Positions 51,869-57,873 of a stretch of 57,873 nucleotides of DNA are shown here, piece by piece. Made by a program: the position numbers and the translations under genes. The DNA lies in the NCBI GenBank assembly GCA_016302505.1, contig JAEDNL010000003.1, positions 1 to 57,873 on the forward strand, read 5' to 3'. This stretch comes from Bacilli bacterium (GTDB lineage: Bacteria; Bacillota_I; Bacilli_A; RF39; UBA660). A model generated the notes under the pieces. That model saw only the letters and a program-made list of their open reading frames with translations, had not been told where the DNA came from and did no database searches. Numbering within the stretch: the stretch's first letter is position 1; each line of letters starts with the position of its first letter.

Positions 51869-51931
51869 TTAATATACAATTAAAATAAATATTATAATTA
51901 CTAATTGTATTCCCATTCTTTTTTTCATCAT
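51869..51931 (-). CDS. Tiny membrane peptide ORF (20 residues)
   Basis: MMKKRMGIQLVIIIFILIVY is a basic start followed by one hydrophobic span. It lies 10 bp after the Nudix stop and is preceded by AGGAG at 7-nt spacing, so translation is plausible. The shape recalls toxin-like or regulatory small membrane peptides, but nothing proves it is functional. Confidence 0.35.
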   Translation of the reverse strand: MMKKRMGIQLVIIIFILIVY

Positions 51932-51941
51932 ATAATTACTC

Positions 51942-52424
51942 CTAATCCATATACTTATTTAATATAAAAGCATATCCTCTTGAAATTTTTTCTTCTTCAA
52001 TAAGTTTTATAATTTCTTCTTTAGAAAACCACTTAACTTGAATAACTTCTTCTTCTTGAAATTTTAAATCACTCAAATTAATAATATCTTTTGATATAAA
52101 AACATTAAAAATATATTTTCCATAAGGAAATTTTATTGTATCGATTTTAGCATAATTAATATTTGTTATATTTAATTCCTCTTTTAATTCCCTTTCTAAT
52201 CCTTCTTCAATTGTTTCACCAGATAATTTATGACCTCCTGGGATTGACCACTTAAAATTATTTCTTTCAGTAGATTGTTCTAACAAATACATATTATTAT
52301 TTTTAATTAGTATATATGAAGCCATTATATTAGTTCCTTCTGGTATTTCATCTATTCTTCTTATAATTGTCTTATTTAAACAATTAAAATTATCATCATA
52401 TAAATCTAATATTTCCTGCTTCAT
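51942..52424 (-). CDS. Nudix hydrolase
   Basis: The 160-residue protein contains a complete Nudix box: G(G)HKLSGETIEEGLERELKEEL near residues 64-86, coordinating the divalent metal that cleaves nucleoside-diphosphate-linked substrates. IPGG and the preceding NNFKWSIP are typical of the MutT-like subgroup. The substrate is not predictable. GGAGG lies 4 nt before the ATG. Confidence 0.9.
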   Translation of the reverse strand: MKQEILDLYDDNFNCLNKTIIRRIDEIPEGTNIMASYILIKNNNMYLLEQSTERNNFKWSIPGGHKLSGETIEEGLERELKEELNITNINYAKIDTIKFPYGKYIFNVFISKDIINLSDLKFQEEEVIQVKWFSKEEIIKLIEEEKISRGYAFILNKYMD

Positions 52425-52769
52425 AAAACCTCCACGATATTAATTCTATTATAGCATAAATTTGAAATTTTAACATATATTAGAATTATCATATAAATAA
52501 TCATAAACAAATTATTATATAGAAAATAATTGAACTAAATTAATATAAAAGTATTAACATTATTATTAATATATGATAGTATTAATTTAATTAGTAAGTA
52601 TTACTTATTATATAGTTTTGGTCTAAAGGTTGTTCAACTACAACTTCACAGGCTCCAATAATAAAAGTAGCTAACAGAAATGTTAGTTTTTTTTGTTAAA
52701 TTTACATATTTATAACAGCTAAGATATAACTTTTTTTAAATGATGTGATAAAATAATTATGGTGATAAC
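52425..52769 (+). ncRNA. Intergenic region with candidate structured small RNA (about 52600-52697)
   Basis: No ORF is seen. At 52629-52644 GTTGT and ACAAC form a 5-bp hairpin (up to 7 with G-U), and at 52671-52686 CTAACA and TGTTAG enclose a GAAA tetraloop followed by T8, a good terminator. Since no plus-strand gene ends here, an independent transcript is likely. The stretch 52615-52660 is also more G+C-rich than its surroundings. No Rfam family is recognised and the 5' end is unknown. Confidence 0.35.
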
Positions 52770-53471
52770 ATGAAAGTAGCGGTTTTTTCAGATATACATG
52801 GTAATTATCAAGCATTAATGGCAATATTAAAACATATAAAAAAAAATAATATTGATAAAATAATATATTTAGGTGATGCCGTTAGTATAGGGCCAGATTC
52901 TATGCAATGTCTCAAATGCCTAAATAATGAAATTGATGTTTTCATCTTAGGAAACCATGAACATTATATTATTGATGGTTCACAAATTGATAAAGATATG
53001 TCTATAGGTGAAGTATCTCATAATGATTGGCTTATTAAAACACTTGATGAACAAGATATTAATATGCTTAAAAAATATAAAAATAGTTATGAACTTTCTA
53101 TTAACAATAAGAAATTCTTATTTGTTCATTTCTTTTTGAAAAATGAAATATATCCATATGAACATTTAAGTATTTATAAAAGCGATAAATATGAACAAAT
53201 TATTAATAATATAGATGCTGATTATATATTTTATGGTCATTTTCATCCTGGTAGATATGATGAAATAAATAATAAAAAATTATATTGTATAGGAAGCAGT
53301 GGTTGTGTTTATGATGATAAAACTTTTTACTATGTGATTGATAGTAAACAAGGTATTAACATAGAAAAGATAGAACTTAAATACAATAGAAAAGCTTTTG
53401 TTAATAGAATTAACAATATTAACTATCCTGAGATAAATGAAATTAAAAAAAGTTTTTTTGGAATATATTAG
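52770..53471 (+). CDS. Calcineurin-like metallophosphoesterase
   Basis: The 233-residue protein has the metallophosphatase motifs FSDIHGNYQAL (residues 6-16), IYLGDAVSIGPD (near 36), ILGNHEHY (near 66), FVHFF (near 112) and YGHFHPGR (near 157), the order seen in YfcE/MJ0936-type phosphodiesterases and diadenosine tetraphosphatases. Substrate is unknown. GGTGA precedes the ATG, and an extended -10-like TGATAAAAT is just upstream. Confidence 0.88.
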   Translation: MKVAVFSDIHGNYQALMAILKHIKKNNIDKIIYLGDAVSIGPDSMQCLKCLNNEIDVFILGNHEHYIIDGSQIDKDMSIGEVSHNDWLIKTLDEQDINMLKKYKNSYELSINNKKFLFVHFFLKNEIYPYEHLSIYKSDKYEQIINNIDADYIFYGHFHPGRYDEINNKKLYCIGSSGCVYDDKTFYYVIDSKQGINIEKIELKYNRKAFVNRINNINYPEINEIKKSFFGIY

Positions 53472-53479
53472 TCATTATT

Positions 53480-53932
53480 ATGTATAATATTAATATGAAT
53501 AGGAAGAAAATTATTTATATAATTATACCTATAATAATAGGAAGTATAATTGGATGTATAATTAAAAATCATGTTTTTTATATTAAGTCAAGTATAGCTC
53601 CTGCTGATATAGTATTTCCAATTATTTGGACTATTTTATATGGTGTTTTAGGTTATACTTATTATATTCTTGATATCAATTTTAATGTATCGTATGTTAA
53701 AAAAATATTTTTGATACAACTATTAATTAACTATATATGGCCTATTTTATTTTTTAAATTTGGATTATTTTTAATATCATTTTTATGGATTATATTGCTT
53801 GATATAGTTGTTCTTATTATGTTGTTTAATTTATATAAAATAAATTTAAAAATATTATATATTAATATACCTTATTTTTTATGGTTATTATTTGCGACAG
53901 TTTTAAATTTTATGACTTATATTATAAACTAA
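53480..53932 (+). CDS. tspO: TspO/MBR family membrane protein
   Basis: TspO proteins are five-span membrane proteins that bind tetrapyrroles. The 150-residue product shows the family's P-x-x-(I/V)-F-x-x-(I/V)-W-x-x-L-Y pattern (ADIVFPIIWTILYGVLGYTYY), LLINYIWPILFF and the last-span PYFLWLLFATVLNF, with five hydrophobic segments. The start is uncertain: ATG 53480 or ATG 53495, neither with a good ribosome site; a TATAAT at 53482 would favour the second. Confidence 0.85.
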   Translation: MYNINMNRKKIIYIIIPIIIGSIIGCIIKNHVFYIKSSIAPADIVFPIIWTILYGVLGYTYYILDINFNVSYVKKIFLIQLLINYIWPILFFKFGLFLISFLWIILLDIVVLIMLFNLYKINLKILYINIPYFLWLLFATVLNFMTYIIN

Positions 53933-53956
53933 AAAACACTTGTTATAAGTGTTTTT
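53932..53956. terminator. Bidirectional terminator between convergent genes
   Basis: AAAAACACTT (53932-53941) pairs with AAGTGTTTTT (53947-53956), loop GTTAT, with A- and T-tracts on both sides. It overlaps the end of the minus-strand flavoprotein gene. Confidence 0.8.
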
Positions 53957-55214
53957 AAATATCAATTTTTATAGTTATATCACTTGTTGGATAGCATATA
54001 CATGGATGTAAATAATTATTTTTAATATCAGTATTTCTTCTATTATCTAATTCTTCATCTATTTTAATATTTCCCCATATAAGTAATGTTCTACAATACC
54101 CACATTTACCATTTCTACATTTACTTCTTGCTTTAATATTGTTTTTTTCGAGTGCTGATAAAATTGTTTCATTCTCTAAACATTTAATGTTATATTCATT
54201 ATCATGAGTAAATACTTTTATATTATATTCATTAATTTTTTCTTCTTCTTTGATTATTTGTTCGACATTGTTTTCATCTTCTTTAGTTTCTTCTGTAATG
54301 TTTTGGGCTTCATTTTCAGTATTTGTTATATTTACTTCTTCATTAATTATATCATCTTCCTCTACTATAGAATTTACTATTTCATACCTAAAATCTTTTG
54401 CATCTAAATTAATAGAAGATAATTCTTTTTTAATATCATTAATAAATTCTCTATTACCACATGAAAATACTGTAAATTTGCTGGTTACATAACTTTTTAT
54501 AAGAGATATGTCAATTTTTTGGTTTTTACTTTTATCAACTATAACAACTTTTATATTTGGATTTTTAGCTAATTCATTAAGTTCATTTTTATAAATAACA
54601 GAATCAATATTTTTTACTACATAAAAAACAGTTAATAATTTATCTATATTTTTTTCATATATACCTCGTGCGAAGGATATCATTGGACAAATTCCAATAT
54701 CATGACATATTCCAACTATTTGTTTTTTATCTCTGATAATTGATAAATTAAAGTCTCCACTTGCATTTAAACAATTAATAGTATCATTTATTTTTAAATT
54801 ATCATATATATAATTTGATATAATACCATTATCTCTTTTTTTAACAGATATTCTATAAACATTATTGATAGCGTCATTTGGTGAACTAGAAAGAAAATAT
54901 GGTCTTGAAAAATGCATATTATTTATATCAAATAATAATGTAATATATTGACCTGCTTTAAATATTGGTAATGTATTTCCGTTTAAATTGGCTAAATAGT
55001 ATGTTTTAATATCATTAGTTTCTTCTATAATATTTTTAATTACTAGTTGTAAATTATCTGGATATGTTTTATTAGCAATTATATTCATTTGATAATTATT
55101 ATTTATTTTAGATTCCGAAGTTCTATCAATTATTTTTTGTCTATTTGATTTAATATTTTTGAATTTTTTAAAATCATTATTAGGTGGAAAAGATGATATT
55201 TTTAGTTCTTTCAT
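53955..55214 (-). CDS. FAD/NAD(P)-binding reductase with 2Fe-2S ferredoxin domain
   Basis: The 419-residue protein has an FNR-type module: FAD motif SRPYFLSSSPND near residues 100-111, NAD(P) motif GICHDIGICPMISFARG near 165-181 and VFSCGNREFI. After an acidic linker of about 50 residues (290-335) comes a plant-type ferredoxin domain with CRNGKCGYC near 368-376 and a fourth Cys in HPCIC near 404. It passes electrons between NAD(P)H and a partner through FAD and 2Fe-2S. ATG 55214 follows AAGGAG; the frame opens at TTG 55232 inside the upstream gene. It is 1 bp after that gene. Confidence 0.88.
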   Translation of the reverse strand: MKELKISSFPPNNDFKKFKNIKSNRQKIIDRTSESKINNNYQMNIIANKTYPDNLQLVIKNIIEETNDIKTYYLANLNGNTLPIFKAGQYITLLFDINNMHFSRPYFLSSSPNDAINNVYRISVKKRDNGIISNYIYDNLKINDTINCLNASGDFNLSIIRDKKQIVGICHDIGICPMISFARGIYEKNIDKLLTVFYVVKNIDSVIYKNELNELAKNPNIKVVIVDKSKNQKIDISLIKSYVTSKFTVFSCGNREFINDIKKELSSINLDAKDFRYEIVNSIVEEDDIINEEVNITNTENEAQNITEETKEDENNVEQIIKEEEKINEYNIKVFTHDNEYNIKCLENETILSALEKNNIKARSKCRNGKCGYCRTLLIWGNIKIDEELDNRRNTDIKNNYLHPCICYPTSDITIKIDI

Positions 55215-55215
55215 A

Positions 55216-56745
55216 TTATTCTCCTTTCTCAATATCTTTTAATGTATCTATTGCTACTTCGTAACCATTTTTATAAGTTGATTCGAAACTATGTCCATAG
55301 TATGATGTTGAACCACAAATTTTAAGACCATTTATTAGACTTTCTTCATTTTTATTTAATATTCTTGATAAAATAGAATCATTATTAGATTCCAAATATC
55401 CATATATGCATCCATCATTTGCATTATTATATTTTGAATAAGAAATAGGAGTATTAAAATTAAATTCTTCAATAAATTCTTTTATATTAATTTCTAAAGC
55501 ATTTTCTATTTCATCAATTATTTTATTTTGGATTTTCTCTTCTAATTTTAAATAATTTGTATCATTGAAAATTTTATCATAGCAATCTCCTGAATAATAA
55601 AGTGTTGCGTTTAATATACATGTTCCTTCCTTTGAAGCTTCTGGATTTATTACATTAAGACATGTTATTATCATAGTATAATTATCAATTTTTTTAATAT
55701 TTTCAAGTTCAATATTACTATCAAGTGAATTGTATATATAATACATATAGTTTTTAATTCCTATTTCATTTGCTGTTTTGTTTAGCCCTAAACTTAAATT
55801 AAATACTCTTAAGCCTAGTTTTCTTGTATTAGTGAGCTTAATCATATTTTTAGGAATCAAATTATAATCTATTAATTTACCACATATATTGTTTAGTGAT
55901 GTATTACATATTAAATGATTAGTATAAATTGTTTTTCCGCTTTTAGTTAATACACTTTTAACTTGATTATTTTCTATATTAATTTTAATGATTTCTTCAT
56001 TAAACCATATATCAGCTCCAGAATCTCTTATTAATTTTTCTATAGTTGATGAGATTTCAAAACTTCTATTTTTTGGGATTACTGCACCAAAGGCAATAAA
56101 TTTATAAAACTCTGATATATAATGAGCAGAGTTTAAGTTCATTGATGAGGTTCCGAAATTTATCCAATATGAAGTTATTATTTGTTCTAATAGAGTCGGT
56201 AGTTTTAATTTTTTTAATATTGTATCAAGTGGATATGATGCTATATTTACAAAATTAGGATATGTTTTCTTTAAATAATCATAATCTATTTCTTTTATTT
56301 CATATATGTAATTCATTGCAGCATATATTTCTTTTGATAGTTCAAAAAATTCAGATAATTTATCTTTAGAATTAGGTTCGTATTCTTCCATTTTTTTGAT
56401 AAATTCATCTAAACCTAATGGTATAATATATTCTTCTTTAGGATTACCTATCTTAATTAACTTATATCCTTCAGTTAATTTTATCCATTCAATTTTATCA
56501 TTGATTTCAAATTCATCAAATATTTTTCTAACAATACCTTTATTATCATCATTTCCCATTCCAGTTAATTTATGTAAAGAATTTTCAAATTCAAATTGTC
56601 CTTTTATTGTACTAGTAGCTATACCACCTGGTATACTATTATTATCTATTAATAAAACTTTTTTACCTTCTTTTGATGATTTTAATGCCGCAATTAAACC
56701 AGCATTCCCAGCACCAAGAACAACAATATCATAATTCGTATTCAT
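55216..56745 (-). CDS. FAD-dependent oxidoreductase, phytoene-desaturase-like fold
   Basis: The 509-residue protein has the Rossmann FAD motif VLGAGNAGLIAALKSSKEGKK (from residue 9), LLIDNNSIPGGIATS, and a C-terminal FAD-contact NGLKICGSTSYYGHSFESTYKNG. The overall layout is of the CrtI/all-trans-retinol saturase type of NAD(P)/FAD oxidoreductases. The substrate is unknown; no carotenoid genes are nearby. It is tightly coupled to the downstream ferredoxin-reductase gene, which may feed it electrons. AAAGGAG precedes the ATG. Confidence 0.85.
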   Translation of the reverse strand: MNTNYDIVVLGAGNAGLIAALKSSKEGKKVLLIDNNSIPGGIATSTIKGQFEFENSLHKLTGMGNDDNKGIVRKIFDEFEINDKIEWIKLTEGYKLIKIGNPKEEYIIPLGLDEFIKKMEEYEPNSKDKLSEFFELSKEIYAAMNYIYEIKEIDYDYLKKTYPNFVNIASYPLDTILKKLKLPTLLEQIITSYWINFGTSSMNLNSAHYISEFYKFIAFGAVIPKNRSFEISSTIEKLIRDSGADIWFNEEIIKINIENNQVKSVLTKSGKTIYTNHLICNTSLNNICGKLIDYNLIPKNMIKLTNTRKLGLRVFNLSLGLNKTANEIGIKNYMYYIYNSLDSNIELENIKKIDNYTMIITCLNVINPEASKEGTCILNATLYYSGDCYDKIFNDTNYLKLEEKIQNKIIDEIENALEINIKEFIEEFNFNTPISYSKYNNANDGCIYGYLESNNDSILSRILNKNEESLINGLKICGSTSYYGHSFESTYKNGYEVAIDTLKDIEKGE

Positions 56746-56804
56746 AATTATACTCCTTTATTATAACTATTTTAATTATAACATTTTTTATTTAATAAAA
56801 AAAG

Positions 56805-56830
56805 AAAACCAATCATTATTGATTGGTTTT
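56805..56830 (-). terminator. Terminator of the CDF transporter gene
   Basis: AAAACCAATCA and TGATTGGTTTT form an 11-bp perfect stem with loop TTAT, followed on the minus strand by a T-run. It overlaps the 3' end of the coding region. Confidence 0.8.
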
Positions 56831-57685
56831 ACGTTTAATTTCATTATTATATATAAATTCTAATGTGATGTGAGTAATATTTAATTTTTTTAAGTAATCT
56901 TTAATATTATTTTTTAAATTGATTAGATTTTCTTCATCTAAAGTTTCTTTTAAAAATATATGAGTTGTAAAATATATATTTTTTTCATCTAGGGCCCATA
57001 TATTAGTATTATTAAATTCTTTTATCATATTGTTTTCTTTAAGTAAATCAGTTTGGATACTATCAATATTTAAATTATTTGGTACTTTTTCCATAATGGT
57101 AATAAATATTATATATATATATCTATAAACTTGATATAAAATAAATAAAGCAATAAGTAAAGAAACTATTGGATCTATAATTGAATTACTTAATACTCTT
57201 ATCAAGATACTTCCAAATAATACTATAATCCAACCAAATATATCAATAATGTTATTTTTATTTTCTTCTTTTGTTTTATATGCTACATAAGCATTAATTA
57301 AAATACCAAAAATTGAAAATATAATCATAGCGTCATAATTGACATCTAATGGATTTTTAATTCTATTTATAGAAAAATAAATTATAGCAATAAAACATAA
57401 AAATAATATTATAGCAGTGAAAAAATTTCCAATTACTTTATATCTTACATAACCAAAACTATAGTTATTATTTGACTTTCTTTTACTTTTTTTGTTAAAT
57501 AAATTTTCAATACATAATGATATAGAATCTCCAATATCATGTATTGCACCCGAAATTAAAGATATACTATTTGTTAAAATTCCTCCTATTATTTCCAAAA
57601 TAGAAAAAATTAAATTAATAATTATTGTTATTTTATTATTATCAATTTTAATATTTGATAATGTTTGTTCATTAATCTTTTTCAT
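56816..57685 (-). CDS. Cation diffusion facilitator (CDF) family transporter
   Basis: CDF proteins export Zn2+, Mn2+ or related ions by proton exchange. The 289-residue protein has six spans, the TM2 metal motif H49xxxD53 (SGAIHDIGDSIS), a His-poor Lys/Ser/Asn-rich loop with YSFGYVRYKVIG, and a cytoplasmic C-terminal domain (THIFLKETLDEENL). Aligned without gaps to the DPI-S-L motif, the TM5 HxxxD is N144xxxD148, so one usual metal ligand is Asn. Ion specificity may differ. AGAGGTG precedes the ATG; the gene is monocistronic. Confidence 0.88.
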   Translation of the reverse strand: MKKINEQTLSNIKIDNNKITIIINLIFSILEIIGGILTNSISLISGAIHDIGDSISLCIENLFNKKSKRKSNNNYSFGYVRYKVIGNFFTAIILFLCFIAIIYFSINRIKNPLDVNYDAMIIFSIFGILINAYVAYKTKEENKNNIIDIFGWIIVLFGSILIRVLSNSIIDPIVSLLIALFILYQVYRYIYIIFITIMEKVPNNLNIDSIQTDLLKENNMIKEFNNTNIWALDEKNIYFTTHIFLKETLDEENLINLKNNIKDYLKKLNITHITLEFIYNNEIKRKTNQ

Positions 57686-57786
57686 ATTACACCTCTAATA
57701 TAATTCTAACATATTTTAATTATTTGTACATACGTATAATGTTGAAGATATTATATATTTTTAGTATAATTATTTTGGGTGATATT

Positions 57787-57873
57787 ATGAAAATTATTAA
57801 TTTATTGGATGTAAATTTTAAGTTAGAATTAACTATATTATTTATTGTAATTATATTATTAGTTTTAGCAATA
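57787..57873 (+). CDS. Start of a membrane protein gene, cut by the window end
   Basis: An ATG preceded by GGGTGA and a TATAAT at 57763-57768 opens a frame to the window end: MKIINLLDVNFKLELTILFI then more hydrophobic residues. Only 29 residues are visible, enough to see a membrane span but no family. Confidence 0.65.
   Translation, partial: MKIINLLDVNFKLELTILFIVIILLVLAI

Noticed and set aside
52621..52660. Possible tRNA or T-arm fragment (GTTGTTCAACTACAAC)
   Set aside because: The loop is 6 nt, the stem does not fit a T arm and no other arms can be drawn.
1..57873. UGA=Trp genetic code for the host
   Set aside because: recF, dnaX, bofA, yabG and others end at TGA with the next gene correctly placed, Trp is TGG in host genes, and only the IS remnant has internal TGAs.

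Overview
The window is a very A+T-rich bacterial chromosome segment that starts just upstream of dnaA and so carries the replication origin. Its gene order follows the Bacillus subtilis origin region: dnaA-dnaN-(comK)-recF-gyrB-gyrA, SRP RNA, tadA-dnaX-ybaB-recR-bofA-holB-yaaT-trmN6-rsmI, pth-mfd-spoVT, tatD-3D protein-rsmA-yabG-veg-spoVG, yabP-yabQ-divIC-tilS-ftsH. Codon use, consensus sigma-A promoters, strong Shine-Dalgarno sites and the sporulation genes (bofA, spoVT, yabG, yabP, yabQ, spoVG) point to a walled, potentially spore-forming low-GC Bacillota. An uncultured Bacilli lineage near the Mollicutes or Erysipelotrichia (RF39-like) is my inference. Several host genes end in TGA and no intact gene has an internal TGA, so the host uses the standard bacterial code.

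Region by region. 1-9.5 kb: oriC signals, dnaA, dnaN, a ComK-family regulator where Bacillus has yaaA, recF, gyrB, gyrA. 9.5-11.0 kb: a gene-free stretch with an exact Noc-binding-site consensus and two exact parS sites in long palindromes, followed by a decayed IS with in-frame TGA codons. 11.0-24.2 kb: SRP RNA and a dense co-oriented run for DNA replication and repair, RNA modification and sporulation. 24.3-29.7 kb: an accessory island with a type IV prepilin-like protein, a membrane protein with a WG-like segment, and two tandem hybrid histidine kinases on the minus strand, one with a degenerate ATP-binding domain. 29.9-38.4 kb: sporulation, division, tRNA lysidine and t6A genes. 38.4-43.8 kb: dCMP deaminase, a Ca-type P-ATPase and an RNB-domain protein with an altered active site. 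43.8-51.3 kb: a run of mostly unrecognised envelope genes behind two consensus promoters, including a Cys-rich repeat protein with a prepilin-like N-terminus and a thioredoxin-like membrane protein with a CxxC motif. 51.3-57.9 kb: tRNA-Cys, small or decayed ORFs, Nudix hydrolase, phosphoesterase, TspO, a flavin/iron-sulfur oxidoreductase pair, a CDF transporter and the start of one more gene.

How the parts may fit. parS and the Noc site next to the origin would load chromosome segregation and nucleoid-occlusion proteins. ComK, the prepilin and the dCMP deaminase fit a competence programme. The hybrid kinases lie among sporulation genes and may be a phosphorelay input. The 44-51 kb cluster looks like a strongly expressed surface structure that has, as far as I know, no described counterpart.
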